64,000 nucleotides of DNA, from positions 1 to 64,000 of the forward strand of contig JASJAN010000023.1 in assembly GCA_030066985.1 (NCBI GenBank), written 5' to 3'. Below are positions 9,269 to 20,390 of the stretch, piece by piece. The translations under genes and the position numbers were made by a program. The DNA comes from Desulfobacterales bacterium (GTDB lineage Bacteria > Desulfobacterota > Desulfobacteria > Desulfobacterales > JAHEIW01). The notes under the pieces are model-generated. The model did not search any database and had not been told where the DNA came from. It saw only the letters and a program-made list of their open reading frames with translations. Position 1 is the first letter of the stretch. Every line of letters begins with the position of its first letter.

Positions 9269-10159
9269 TTACATCTTGGGCTGGGCCGCAATGACGTTGA
9301 ACTTGCCCTGCGTGCGTACATAAATGATGCTCTCCTCTCCCGCTTCTGATGAGACCTGATGCACCGCCTCGCCCTTCGAGCTGAAATAACTGCCCGGCTC
9401 CAGAGTCATGGCGTCGGTCTCGCCCGGCACCTGGACCTGCGGTCGACCCTGGATCACTACAGCACGGAAGCTTGAGCTGTGGCTGCGTATCTTCCCAGTA
9501 AATCCGGCCGGTAGCTTGACAAGGGTCCCGTTCAACTGACCGTCCTGCGGTTTGCCCCAAAGAAAGGCGACCTTTGGTCCTTTGGCAGAGGCTGGCGCTC
9601 CGGGCGGATCGACCCAAACGATGTTCGATGCGTCGACGTTGATTGGTCTTTCTCTACGATCAAATGCCTCCTTGGGCGGAAGGACGAGATACGGACCTTT
9701 ATCAATCTCTATGTACGCCACATTGGTAGGACCCTTGGCAGCGGTAATGTGTACTTCCCCGGCCGGCTGCGTCCAAAAAGAACCAGTGGGCATCCACATC
9801 TTAGCGGCATTTGGATCATCGTTGTGAACGAGGCCGCTAATAACCACGCCGCGGTAGGTAATGTTGTGAATATGAGGTGGTGACGAGAAGCCGTCCGCAA
9901 ACTGAACGAGAAAGCCTGTCGCCACAGGGAACTTGCGATCGGGATCGCCCCAAAGCGTACCGGCCTTCGGGCTCTTGTCACCGCGGAGGGGGTTTAGCGG
10001 GGTCCACTTGACATCGGACGTCAGGACAACCTCAAAAGTTGGCTTGGCTGCTGGTTTCGGAGCGGTGCTGTCGGATGCGGCCTGCATGCTGGTGAAGGCG
10101 GTTACGATGCTTGCAAATGCGATTGATAGAAACATTCTCATATTTCTTATTGTCCTCAT
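9269..10159 (-). CDS. Secreted double-cupin protein, DUF4437 type
   Basis: A 296-residue protein with an N-terminal signal peptide (hydrophobic segment about residues 9-27). Two cupin repeats follow: the first with [15 protein letters not shown] and a late H in GEVHITA, the second with [15 protein letters not shown] and GEAVHQV. This layout matches DUF4437/ChrR-like cupins, whose His residues can bind a metal. Function is not known; an exported enzyme or sensor of small molecules is possible. It sits 52 nt downstream of the SDR gene and reads the same way. An ATG six codons downstream of the first is an alternative start; neither has a good ribosome site. Confidence 0.75.
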   Translation of the reverse strand: MRTIRNMRMFLSIAFASIVTAFTSMQAASDSTAPKPAAKPTFEVVLTSDVKWTPLNPLRGDKSPKAGTLWGDPDRKFPVATGFLVQFADGFSSPPHIHNITYRGVVISGLVHNDDPNAAKMWMPTGSFWTQPAGEVHITAAKGPTNVAYIEIDKGPYLVLPPKEAFDRRERPINVDASNIVWVDPPGAPASAKGPKVAFLWGKPQDGQLNGTLVKLPAGFTGKIRSHSSSFRAVVIQGRPQVQVPGETDAMTLEPGSYFSSKGEAVHQVSSEAGEESIIYVRTQGKFNVIAAQPKM

Positions 10160-10211
10160 TTATTGCTCATTCTAATCATTTGCGTGAGACAACGCAATCA
10201 TTGTGCGCTGG

Positions 10212-11042
10212 TCATCCGATTCGGTTTCCATCCGCTTGTGTTATTTGGGCCAGAACCGCCTCGATACTACGAACAATTGCTTCACATTTTTGTGTGTTCA
10301 GTGCATCGGGATGGGGCGAGGCAAACTGACCGATGTCATTGTCAAAATACTGGCCGGAAGCCACTGCGAAATCATCTGACAGAGCCGCGCGGCAGAGAAT
10401 ATCCGCGCCGATGCGGAGATCGCCGCCGGCCACGCCATAAGCCTGTTTGACCATTTTGCTGCCAAGCATTGACCTGGGATTCACGGCAATGATCGCCGGG
10501 CCGTCATCCCCCAACGAAAGCGCCATGCTGCGTGACCACATGTTAAGTGCCAGTTTGCTTTGCGCATAAGCTGCACCGTCGGACAGCCTGCCCCGTCCGG
10601 CCAGCGCTTCCGGATCTACCGCAGACTGAGCCGCCGAGGAGACATTGATGACCCGTCCGGAAGCTCCAAGCAGTGGCAAAAGCCGTTGCGTCAACAAATA
10701 GGGTGCAATGGTATTGACCGCAAACCGCACATCAAGCCCGTCCTGCGTGACGAGCTCGGCTGAGCGATAGACACCGGCGTTGTTGATGAGCACGTCGAAT
10801 TTGGCGTGCTTTTCAGTGACAGCCTTCGCAAAGGCCTCTACATCGGCCATCCGCGATAAATCAGACACGTAGCTTTCAACTCGTCCACCTTCCGGCAGCG
10901 CTGAGAGCGTTTTTTCCACTTCCTTCAGTTTTGCCGAGCTACGCCCGTGCAACAAAACGTTGTGGCCCAGCGAAATCAACATCATGGCGGTTTCCAACCC
11001 GATGCCGTCGGTCGAACCAGTAACAAGAATTGTTTTTTGCAC
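10212..11042 (-). CDS. Short-chain dehydrogenase/reductase
   Basis: A 276-residue classical SDR. The nucleotide-binding motif TGSTDGIG is at residues 9-16, NNAG at 87-90, and the catalytic Ser (VSS, 134-136), Tyr159 and Lys163 (YAQSK) are all in place. The Arg at LLHGRSS suggests NADP(H) preference. The protein resembles retinol dehydrogenase-like or oxidoreductases of broad range; substrate cannot be given. Translation starts at GTG, with GGGAG upstream. It lies between the zinc-type dehydrogenase and the cupin gene in a same-strand run, with higher GC than the 5-7 kb region, which fits a transferred cassette of oxidoreductases. Confidence 0.88.
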   Translation of the reverse strand: MQKTILVTGSTDGIGLETAMMLISLGHNVLLHGRSSAKLKEVEKTLSALPEGGRVESYVSDLSRMADVEAFAKAVTEKHAKFDVLINNAGVYRSAELVTQDGLDVRFAVNTIAPYLLTQRLLPLLGASGRVINVSSAAQSAVDPEALAGRGRLSDGAAYAQSKLALNMWSRSMALSLGDDGPAIIAVNPRSMLGSKMVKQAYGVAGGDLRIGADILCRAALSDDFAVASGQYFDNDIGQFASPHPDALNTQKCEAIVRSIEAVLAQITQADGNRIG

Positions 11043-11141
11043 GGTTTTGTCTCCCTCACTCTGTGCCTTCAGCTATTATGCTCTGCATTCTGTCCCGAAA
11101 TCATCCACCCTTTGCCTAAAACCAGGGCTTCCTATGCATGA

Positions 11142-12143
11142 CTATAGTACCAGAACCTGTTTGCCCATCATGGTTCCACTCTCCTGCTTTATGTGCATTG
11201 CCTGGATATTCTCAGGTGTCAAACCCGTGAAGGTTTTCTGGCGTGTTGTCACAAGGGTACCTTCATCCAACAACCCGGCTACAGTCGCAAGCAATTTCCC
11301 CTGCTCGGAGATATCATCCGTTTGGAACATTGATCGGGTGTACATAAATTCCCAGGAAATAGCGACGCTTTTGAATTTAAACACGGTGATGTCCACCGCA
11401 TTGACCGGGTCATCGATAAGCACGATATGACCCTGAGGGCGGATGCATTCGGCCATCGCCTTCCAATGCCGTTCCATTTGCGTCGTACAAAAGATGGCGT
11501 CAACCGAATCGGTTCCGGTTGCCTTTAGCTCTTCATAGAGATTATTTCTGTGGTTCAGGATAATGTCAGCACCTAAATTTTTACACCAATCAATTGTTTC
11601 CGCCCTTGATGCGGTCGCAAACACTTTCAATCCAGCCCAGCGCGCTAACTGTATGGCTATGGAACCAACGCCTCCCGCACCACCGATTATCAGAATGCTT
11701 TTACCGGCGTTAGCCCCTGCTTGCGGGACAAAACCCAGGCGATCAAATAACCCTTCCCAGGCCGTTATCGACGTCAACGGCATTGCCGCTGTGTCTTCGG
11801 GTGAGAGTTTCTCAGGCGCCAGCGCGGCTATGCGCTGATCCACCAGATGGTATTCGCTATTGCACCCTGGTCGGGTAATATCGCCCGCATAAAAGACCTT
11901 ATCTCCCGCTTTAAATCCGGTCACACCATCGCCGGTTTTTTCGACAATGCCAAAAACATCCCAGCCAAGCACGCCATCTTTTTCTGATCGTTGGCGAACT
12001 TTCGTATCGACTGGATTCATCCCGATGGCAATGACGCGAACCAGAAGATCCTGTGCCCCCGGCTCTGGTACTGGCTGCTCTTCCAATTTATAAGCACCGG
12101 CGTCTTGGGCGTCGCTGCCACTTTTTGCAACTATGGCTTTCAT
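11142..12143 (-). CDS. MDR-family quinone oxidoreductase / zinc-type alcohol dehydrogenase-like
   Basis: A 333-residue medium-chain reductase. The N-terminal GroES-like part has MNPVDTKVRQ and LGWDVFGIVEKTGDGV, and the Rossmann part has the GGAGGVGSIAIQLA nucleotide motif. The catalytic zinc cysteine-histidine set is absent, as in the quinone-oxidoreductase (ZADH/YhdH-like) branch, so it probably reduces quinones or enones with NADPH. The ATG is preceded by AAGGAG. A near-palindrome GTTTAA-ACG-TTAAAC just upstream (12168-12182) may be an operator. It is the first gene of the oxidoreductase run at 12.1-7.9 kb. Confidence 0.86.
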   Translation of the reverse strand: MKAIVAKSGSDAQDAGAYKLEEQPVPEPGAQDLLVRVIAIGMNPVDTKVRQRSEKDGVLGWDVFGIVEKTGDGVTGFKAGDKVFYAGDITRPGCNSEYHLVDQRIAALAPEKLSPEDTAAMPLTSITAWEGLFDRLGFVPQAGANAGKSILIIGGAGGVGSIAIQLARWAGLKVFATASRAETIDWCKNLGADIILNHRNNLYEELKATGTDSVDAIFCTTQMERHWKAMAECIRPQGHIVLIDDPVNAVDITVFKFKSVAISWEFMYTRSMFQTDDISEQGKLLATVAGLLDEGTLVTTRQKTFTGLTPENIQAMHIKQESGTMMGKQVLVL

Positions 12144-12167
12144 GTGTTTCTCCTTTGTATGTTTTTT

Positions 12168-12182
12168 GTTTAAACGTTAAAC
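12168..12182. promoter_or_regulatory. Candidate operator palindrome
   Basis: GTTTAA at 12168-12173 and TTAAAC at 12177-12182 are perfect inverted arms around ACG. The site is 25 nt upstream of the quinone oxidoreductase ATG, where a repressor could block transcription. The factor is unknown and AT-rich palindromes of this length arise by chance, so this is only a candidate. Confidence 0.3.
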
Positions 12183-12487
12183 TGAGCGTTCAGGTTTGTT
12201 CTCTTACAACGTCAATGTCAGAGATAAACCATCCAGTAATAGCATGGAGGTCTCATTTGTTCAACGCTGTCAAAAACCACACCGTATCCGAATAGAGTCT
12301 ATGGATTGTCTGCAGGTGCCGCCTCTATCTTGACACTGGAATCCCTATTTATTTATACTGCAATATTGCCGTGGTGGTTACCATGAGCTATACAAATTAA
12401 AATGGTTTGCTCGGGATCTACAGATCCTCAAATCAGCGCTTCCGGACGCACCGCGTTTCGGCGGCTGCAATTTTTTGCAGAGAAAAT
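12183..12487. other. Divergent intergenic stretch
   Basis: About 300 nt between the divergently read quinone oxidoreductase and PAS-SpoIIE genes. An in-frame extension of the plus-strand gene reaches back to 12407 but has no ribosome site and a non-conserved composition, so it was not taken as coding. Promoters of both genes should be here; no clear -35/-10 pair was picked. Confidence 0.4.
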
Positions 12488-13702
12488 ATGAAAAATAAAA
12501 AACCTGATAACCGTTCAAAAAATGAGGCGCTTAAATTCTCAGAGGCCTTAGCAAAAACGATTTTAAATTCCCTTTCTGCTAATATCGCCATTTTGGATAA
12601 AAACGGCGTCATCATTGAAACCAATGCGGCATGGCAAAATTATGCGACGGTTAATCAAATGAAAGGATCCAATGATTCCATTGGTGTGAACTATCTGGAG
12701 CTGTGCGATGCGACCACCGGCAAAGAGGCCAAGGATGCGCATAATGTCGCCACTGGAATTCGGTCCGTCATCAAAGGAGAAACAAAAGAATTTTTATACG
12801 ATTATCCCTGTCATGGACCGGATGGGCGCCATTTTTATTATTTAAGGTGCATTCGAGTGGCTGAAAAGCAACCCATTCGGGTCGTCGTAAGCCATGAAGA
12901 TATCACTGCCTTGATACTGGCTGAAGAAGCATTGCGGAAAAGAGAGCGAGAGCGGGATCGACTGCGCCAATCGCTGGAATTAGCCCGAGAGATTCAGCAA
13001 ATACTTTTGCCAAAAGATAATCCTAAAATCGAAGGATTGGATGTCGCCGGCAAAAGTATATATTGTGATGAGACGGGGGGCGATTATTTTGATTTCGTTA
13101 AGTTTAAAGAAAAACACGGTCAAAAATTAGGCGTAGTAGTGGGAGATGTTGCCGGACACGGCATCTCATCAGCCTTGCTGATGGCAAGTGTCCGATCTGC
13201 GCTCCGCCAACGACTTGCTTTGCACGGGTCTATTTCGCAGATTATTACCGATGTAAACTACCAATTGGCTGGAGATCTTGCAGATTATGGCCAATTTGTC
13301 ACCCTGTTTTATATGCTCGTAGATCCGGCAAAACAGACACTTGAATGGGTGCGTGCCGGACACGAGCCGGCTATCTTTTATGACCCGGTAACTGACGATT
13401 TTATTGAGCTTCAAGGCTCCGGTATGGCTTTAGGTGTGAACAAGAGCTTTAAATATGAGAAAAATCAGAAGGAAAACTTTTCAAGAGGAAGTATCGTCGT
13501 CATCGCTACTGATGGCGTTTGGGAGGCCAGGAATGAAAAAGGCCAGATGTTTGGTCGAGCAGCTGTTTACGATGTCATTCGAAATAGTTCCGACAAGAAC
13601 GCTCATGAGATCATGGAGACGATGATCAGCACGATTAATGGATTTTTAAATGCATCCAATCCTGAAGACGATTTGACCCTTGTCGTTTTGAAGGCGCTTT
13701 AG
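12488..13702 (+). CDS. PAS-SpoIIE (RsbU-type) protein phosphatase
   Basis: About 404 residues from the ATG at 12488. An N-terminal PAS-like sensor (residues about 15-140: LNSLSANIAILDKNGVIIETN, then YLELCDATTG) leads through a charged helix to a SpoIIE-type PP2C phosphatase from about 175. Metal-binding motifs DETGGDYFDF, GDVAGHG, TDGVWEA and EDDLTLV are intact. The phosphatase half is very similar to the one at 5959 but the sensor is soluble PAS rather than membrane-HAMP, so the two look like sensor-swapped paralogues feeding a common partner-switching pathway. No anti-sigma partner is next door. A longer frame to 12407 was rejected for lack of a ribosome site. Confidence 0.85.
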   Translation: MKNKKPDNRSKNEALKFSEALAKTILNSLSANIAILDKNGVIIETNAAWQNYATVNQMKGSNDSIGVNYLELCDATTGKEAKDAHNVATGIRSVIKGETKEFLYDYPCHGPDGRHFYYLRCIRVAEKQPIRVVVSHEDITALILAEEALRKRERERDRLRQSLELAREIQQILLPKDNPKIEGLDVAGKSIYCDETGGDYFDFVKFKEKHGQKLGVVVGDVAGHGISSALLMASVRSALRQRLALHGSISQIITDVNYQLAGDLADYGQFVTLFYMLVDPAKQTLEWVRAGHEPAIFYDPVTDDFIELQGSGMALGVNKSFKYEKNQKENFSRGSIVVIATDGVWEARNEKGQMFGRAAVYDVIRNSSDKNAHEIMETMISTINGFLNASNPEDDLTLVVLKAL

Positions 13703-13805
13703 ATACAGCCTTTGAGCCACCGGAAAGGTGAATCTCTTCAAAGGTCTTTTAATTGTCATCACATTGTGTTTAGGTTCCTGAATTAAAACCATCACATTCG
13801 GGGGG

Positions 13806-13834
13806 CGGGGGAAAAGCAAGACACTTTTCCCCCG
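13806..13834. terminator. Strong hairpin between convergent genes
   Basis: An 11-bp perfect stem, CGGGGGAAAAG (13806-13816) with CTTTTCCCCCG (13824-13834), around a 7-nt loop. It sits between the ends of the PAS-SpoIIE gene and the coiled-coil gene and probably stops transcription from both sides. Confidence 0.7.
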
Positions 13835-13842
13835 ATCCAATT

Positions 13843-14145
13843 CTACCAAAGCGTTTCTCGGGAAGACATTTCCTGAAATTTACGATCGAGTTTGCTGCCG
13901 ATCGTGCCGAAAAGCTCGTCGAGTTCGTTTTTTATTGGTGACCAGTCGGAAGGGCACTCTTTCTCAAGCTGCTCCACCCGCAACTGAGCGTTTACGACCT
14001 CTTGCTCGAGCTGCCCGATAAGCGGGAGAACTTTTTCCTTTTGTTCAGACCCGAATTCGTCTGCGGTCTTTTTCATTGACTCCAGCTTCTCTTTCCATGC
14101 CGTTACTTCTGCCTGCATCGCTTTGCAGTAATGCTCTACTTTCAT
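13843..14145 (-). CDS. Small coiled-coil protein of unknown function
   Basis: A 100-residue, highly charged, almost wholly helical protein rich in Glu, Lys and Leu, with heptad-like spacing (QLEQEVVNAQLRVEQLEKE) and no signal peptide or membrane segment. The C-terminal WSPIKNELDEL and final RKFQEM continue the helical pattern. A good ribosome site (AAAGGAG) lies eight bases before the ATG, which supports it as a real gene. Small proteins of this kind occur in many Desulfobacterota and are often linked to stress response, but no function is established from this sequence. It is transcribed alone. Confidence 0.7.
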   Translation of the reverse strand: MKVEHYCKAMQAEVTAWKEKLESMKKTADEFGSEQKEKVLPLIGQLEQEVVNAQLRVEQLEKECPSDWSPIKNELDELFGTIGSKLDRKFQEMSSRETLW

Positions 14146-14814
14146 TTGTCGCTCCTTTTATTAATTTAAGATTAGGGCAGCGCTCCGGTCTACCCGGGGC
14201 AATTTGCCATATATCGTTACCGGCTCTACGGAAAGCCCCAAAAAGCCGGGAAGCTTGAATTTAAGCAGATACCGATAATTCCGCGACGGTATTTTGCCTA
14301 CATTTGCCGGACTCCACAGATAACGTATCCGGCGTTATTAGAGTTTGGCGCTCATCATAGAAAATTTGACCGACTACCAGAGAAATGTGGATACGATTCG
14401 GGTTCGTAACGCCACACTGTGCCCTACACCGATAATATTTTATATTTTCCGTGGAGGGCATCCAGGACTGCTATTCGCTATGATAAAACACTCAAGTTGG
14501 CAACTATAAGTGAGTCCGGTTTTTTTATCAATATAAAAATAATATAAATCGCTTTTTAAAATCTGCAACTCACAAATTGGCAGGACCGCCGTGATGGTTT
14601 GTCAGCCAACCCCGGGCCACAGCGAGCTGCAGCGTTGAGGTGCCCGGCAAAAAGTGGGCGAGCCACAGAAAACAGGCGGCGCTTCTATCTATTTTGAAAC
14701 GCCGCCCTCATTAGATTTATAGGGCTTCCGTCGGGTATCAGGTCCGCCAATTTGTTTGGATTTATCGGCGGTTCAGCGTACCTGCACAAGCCCATGAAAC
14801 GGTCTATGCTGCAA
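14146..14814. other. Long intergenic stretch with hairpins
   Basis: Almost 670 nt without a supported gene; a 66-codon minus-strand frame at 14261 has no ribosome site. Between 14605 and 14650 CCGGGCCAC and GGTGCCCGG can pair imperfectly, and another GC stem follows at 14675-14706. The left part is AT-rich. No tRNA or known RNA was recognised. Confidence 0.4.
14675..14706 (-). terminator. Candidate katG terminator
   Basis: GGCGGCG (14675-14681) pairs perfectly with CGCCGCC (14700-14706). On the minus strand the stem lies about 110 nt after the katG stop and is followed by TGTTTTCTG, a weak T-rich tail. Confidence 0.45.
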
Positions 14815-17016
<2,202 letters not shown>

Positions 17017-17049
17017 TTAGGAACGATTGTCAGCCAATGATTAAATGAT

Positions 17050-17511
17050 TTATGCATCGCGCGATTGACAGTCTCGGCAGGTGCCGAAAAAATCAACCCT
17101 GTGATTTAGAATTTGAAAACCTGTTTCTTTGATGACTTCTTTGGTCAGGTCTTTGAGACTACCCAAATTCGGATCAATAACCTTATGACACTTTGTACAA
17201 ATGACGTGGGGGTGAGGATAGGGCTTATGGCCGTCATAGCGATTGCTCCCATCTGGGAATCCAAGTTCCAACACCTCGTTGAGCTGTTTAAGAAGATTGA
17301 CCGTCTTGTAGATGGTGGCGATGCTGGTTGTTGGAAATTCTGCCCTGACCGTTTCATAAATCCGTTCAACAGTCGGATGACCATCGCTAACTGCCAACAC
17401 CTTCAAGACGGCCAGCCGCTGGGGTGTAAGACGGAATTCGTGTTCCTTCAGCTTCACAAGCATCTGATGGTAGCGTTGATCTGTGATAGCTGTATCAGCC
17501 CTCTTTTTCAT
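17050..17511 (-). CDS. perR: Fur-family peroxide regulator PerR
   Basis: A 153-residue Fur-family repressor. The winged-helix domain carries RLTPQRLAVL and SIATIYKTVNLL. The two CxxC pairs of the structural zinc site are present (ICTKCHK and TCRDCQ). The regulatory metal site matches PerR rather than Fur: an early His-Pro-Thr, SNRYDGH with an Asp, and PHPHVIC. In PerR, oxidation of these His residues by peroxide releases DNA. Its position directly upstream of katG on the same strand supports this role. A dyad around GGATA-N5-TATCC lies 30 nt upstream and could be the operator. Confidence 0.9.
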   Translation of the reverse strand: MKKRADTAITDQRYHQMLVKLKEHEFRLTPQRLAVLKVLAVSDGHPTVERIYETVRAEFPTTSIATIYKTVNLLKQLNEVLELGFPDGSNRYDGHKPYPHPHVICTKCHKVIDPNLGSLKDLTKEVIKETGFQILNHRVDFFGTCRDCQSRDA

Positions 17512-17535
17512 TGTTCCATACCCGGAAGGTTTTTA

Positions 17536-17564
17536 ATTATGGATAGCTATTATCCGTTAATAAT
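17536..17564. promoter_or_regulatory. Candidate PerR/Fur-type operator upstream of perR-katG
   Basis: An AT-rich dyad 25-53 nt before the perR start: ATTAT then GGATA (17541-17545), five bases, TATCC (17551-17555), then AATAAT. PerR boxes are AT-rich inverted repeats that contain TATAAT-like arms, so autoregulation is plausible. The match is by shape and position, not by exact consensus. Confidence 0.4.
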
Positions 17565-18071
17565 GGTTCTCTTTTTATAAGTCAAGAGATAAGTGGCGGA
17601 ATTCAGCCGCAACATGTCTCAAATAAGGTCACGTCGCTGTTTGCTTATATTAAAACCCAATAGACATCACGCGTATACTTGCTTCTTTTGTAATTAATCA
17701 AAAACCAATTCGCAGCGACTGTAAGCACCCCATATCCAAATTCAAAATCATCAAAACAGACCACCGATCCGGCCATTAAAAGCAAGCACTCTGCTCTATT
17801 GATCCGCACCCCATGCCGTTTTGCGGTCTGCGCTTTCAGGGCGCCGGTCGACATGGCAGTATCGTCTCTAGAATTGACGACTATTTGGTCTCTAATTGTT
17901 GACAGGTTATCATTGGCTGCCTTATTTTGTATCGTCTGATTGCATGTAATATGAAATAGATATGCATGTTGTGAGATATAGTTGCCTTTTATGTCGAACA
18001 AATTTGATGGGTCTATTCAATTCAAACAATAAACGCCAGATACTGGTCCGTTTAGAATTAAATCTAGCAGG
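17565..18071. other. Intergenic stretch, no convincing gene
   Basis: About 500 nt between divergent perR and the nucleotide-transporter-like gene. A minus-strand frame of 118 codons at 17645-18001 shows no ribosome site, domain or signal and was left out. Promoters for both flanking genes should be here. Confidence 0.4.
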
Positions 18072-20270
18072 ATGGCAATAACACAATCGAGAGAGCGGTA
18101 CAGCATCATTTTTGCCAGCGTGGCAGCATTAATGATGATCGGGCACCTTCAAGGCGGCAAGACGGTTCGGGACGCTTTGTTCCTCTCTTACTTTGACGTC
18201 GTCGACCTACCCAAGATGATGATTGCGACTGCGATTTTGTCTGCAGTTGCCGTTGTCAGTTTTTCCCGGGTGCTCGCCAGATACGGACCGGCCCGGCTGA
18301 TGCCTCCCTTTTATATCCTCAGCGGTATGATATCTTTTGGAGAGTGGGTGGCCATGTCATTCTGGCCGCAATTTGTTACGGTTGCCCTGTATTTTCACAT
18401 CACAGTGTTTGACGCCCTGCTGATCAGCGGTTTCTGGTCCATCATCAACGAACGCTACGACCCGTACAGTGCCAAAAATGTTATCAGCCGCATGGTCATT
18501 TTCACCGCCTTAGGCGGTCTTTTCGGTGCCGGCGCCGCCGCTGTCGTCGCTAAGACAGTTGACATCCGTGCCGTAATCGCGATGCTGGCGATCTTGCATG
18601 TTGTCACAGGGCTGGCCCTTTTTGAGGTTACCCGCGGCCAGACCCCCAGCAATGAGCAGCGGACCTCCCCTCAGGGTCTGATATCCGTTTTGAAAAAGAA
18701 TTCTCTGATCCAACGCATGGCGCTGCTCATGTTGATGCTGGCCGTCACCATAACGATGCTGGACTATCTGTTCAAGGCCACGCTCCAGGCCTCCATGCCC
18801 AAGGAACAACTGGTCACCTTCTTCGCCTACTTCTATATCGCCATCGATATCGGCTCTTTTTTGCTTCAAACCTTCGTCAGCCGCAGAGCACTGCAATGGC
18901 TCGGATTCGGTGGCACCATCGTGGTGCTGCCGCTGAGCATTATTTTGGGCGGGTTGATCACGTGCGTCTTTCGATCGCTAACATCGGTTACGCTACTGCG
19001 TGGCGCTGCCAATCTGATAACCAATTCCTTTTTCGGACCCGGATACGAGCTTTTTTTCACACCCATTTCAACCGCTGACAAACGCACCAGCAAGATTCTG
19101 CTCGATGTCGGCGCCAACCGCTCAGGCAACATGTTGGGGGGTCTGTTGATCATGGGCCTTTTGATGATTCCCGGATCCACCGGCACCTATATTTTGTTAA
19201 CCGTCATGGTTTTTGCAGGTATGATGTCGCTGTTAATTTATCTGCTCAACCGAGGATACATCTCCCAGCTTGCGCACAACCTGCTGAACAGAAAACTGAA
19301 AGTCGATGAGGCCAACCATAAAGAAAAGGCTCCGGAAACTGATTTGGTATACAGCCGGGTGCGACTCGAGCCGGCTGGTTCGATGCAGCAAATATCACCC
19401 TACCGTAGCAGGGACAATTTGTCAGAGGACCAACCTGCTCAGCAGCAAAAAACCATTTCAGCACACAAATCCACGCCGTCGGGTACCCGTACCCATGATG
19501 CTGCTCAACTGGAAACCATACAGGATTTGCTCAGCCAGGATGAAAACCGCATCCGGCGTGCGCTGGTCAATAAGAAAATGACACCCGCCCTGTTGCCGCA
19601 TATTCTGCCGCTGTTGCGTAGTCAAGGCGTGTTGAAGGAAGCCCTGAATGCCATTAAACCGCTGGCATCTCTGGCCTCCGGACAATTGGTTGACGCCCTG
19701 CTGGATCACCATCAACACCCCCTAATCCGGCGCCGCATCCCTCTTCTGCTGGGACAGGCCGACAACGAACGCGCGGTGCAAGGGTTAACATTAGGTCTTC
19801 AGGACAAGGAACCGGATGTCCGCTTCCGCTGTGCGGAAGCACTGGCCCACATCAAAAGCAGTCACTCTGAGCTGGCCGTTGATACCGACACTGTTTGGAA
19901 CTGCGTCTACCGCGAAATTGCCTTTTTCAGCGGCTCGGATTTCAAGCCAATCCGGGGGGTGGAACCGCTGCGTCACTTGTTTAACCTCTTTGGTGTTATT
20001 TTCGGCACTGATATAATGGATATTTGCTATGAATCACTGCAGGTGCAAGATGCAACCATCCGCGGTACAGCTTTGGAATATCTGGAAAACCAGCTGCCGC
20101 AAAACGTGCGGACACCGCTATGGCCACTGATTGAATCCGGTCATATTGAAACGAAATCGGTACGCTCCTCGCAAGAAATCATGCAAGATCTGCTGCGAGC
20201 GCTGGACTCGGCCAAAAACAGGGACGATATTCTCGAACTCAGCGTCAAAGATCTTGAGAGGCAGGATTGA
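18072..20270 (+). CDS. Npt/ADP-ATP-translocase-like transporter with C-terminal HEAT repeats
   Basis: A 732-residue protein. Residues 1-400 hold about 12 membrane helices. Features such as GKTVRDALFLSYF near the start and the overall pattern recall bacterial proteins related to plastid/Rickettsia nucleotide (ADP/ATP) translocases. A charged linker (about 405-470) follows, then residues 475-640 form HEAT-like helical repeats (LPHILPLLRSQGVLKEALNA, RRRIPLLLGQADNERAVQGL, EPDVRFRCAEALAHI). The soluble half may bind a partner or sense state. A Ser/Thr kinase gene follows 120 nt downstream on the same strand and may modify or use it. Free-living bacteria rarely need nucleotide import, so the substrate is uncertain. 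Confidence 0.75.
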   Translation: MAITQSRERYSIIFASVAALMMIGHLQGGKTVRDALFLSYFDVVDLPKMMIATAILSAVAVVSFSRVLARYGPARLMPPFYILSGMISFGEWVAMSFWPQFVTVALYFHITVFDALLISGFWSIINERYDPYSAKNVISRMVIFTALGGLFGAGAAAVVAKTVDIRAVIAMLAILHVVTGLALFEVTRGQTPSNEQRTSPQGLISVLKKNSLIQRMALLMLMLAVTITMLDYLFKATLQASMPKEQLVTFFAYFYIAIDIGSFLLQTFVSRRALQWLGFGGTIVVLPLSIILGGLITCVFRSLTSVTLLRGAANLITNSFFGPGYELFFTPISTADKRTSKILLDVGANRSGNMLGGLLIMGLLMIPGSTGTYILLTVMVFAGMMSLLIYLLNRGYISQLAHNLLNRKLKVDEANHKEKAPETDLVYSRVRLEPAGSMQQISPYRSRDNLSEDQPAQQQKTISAHKSTPSGTRTHDAAQLETIQDLLSQDENRIRRALVNKKMTPALLPHILPLLRSQGVLKEALNAIKPLASLASGQLVDALLDHHQHPLIRRRIPLLLGQADNERAVQGLTLGLQDKEPDVRFRCAEALAHIKSSHSELAVDTDTVWNCVYREIAFFSGSDFKPIRGVEPLRHLFNLFGVIFGTDIMDICYESLQVQDATIRGTALEYLENQLPQNVRTPLWPLIESGHIETKSVRSSQEIMQDLLRALDSAKNRDDILELSVKDLERQD

Positions 20271-20390
20271 TTGTCTATTGAGGCTTGAATTCAAGCGTTA
20301 ACGCAAACCGAATTTTTAAGCAGCAGGTGGTTTTGAAATGTGCATTGTATCATTTGAAACAACAAAAACGCTACAAAAGCAGGCAAATCA

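Noticed and set aside
17645-18001. 118-codon minus-strand frame between perR and the transporter gene
   Set aside because: No ribosome site or recognisable family; low-complexity reading of an intergenic stretch.
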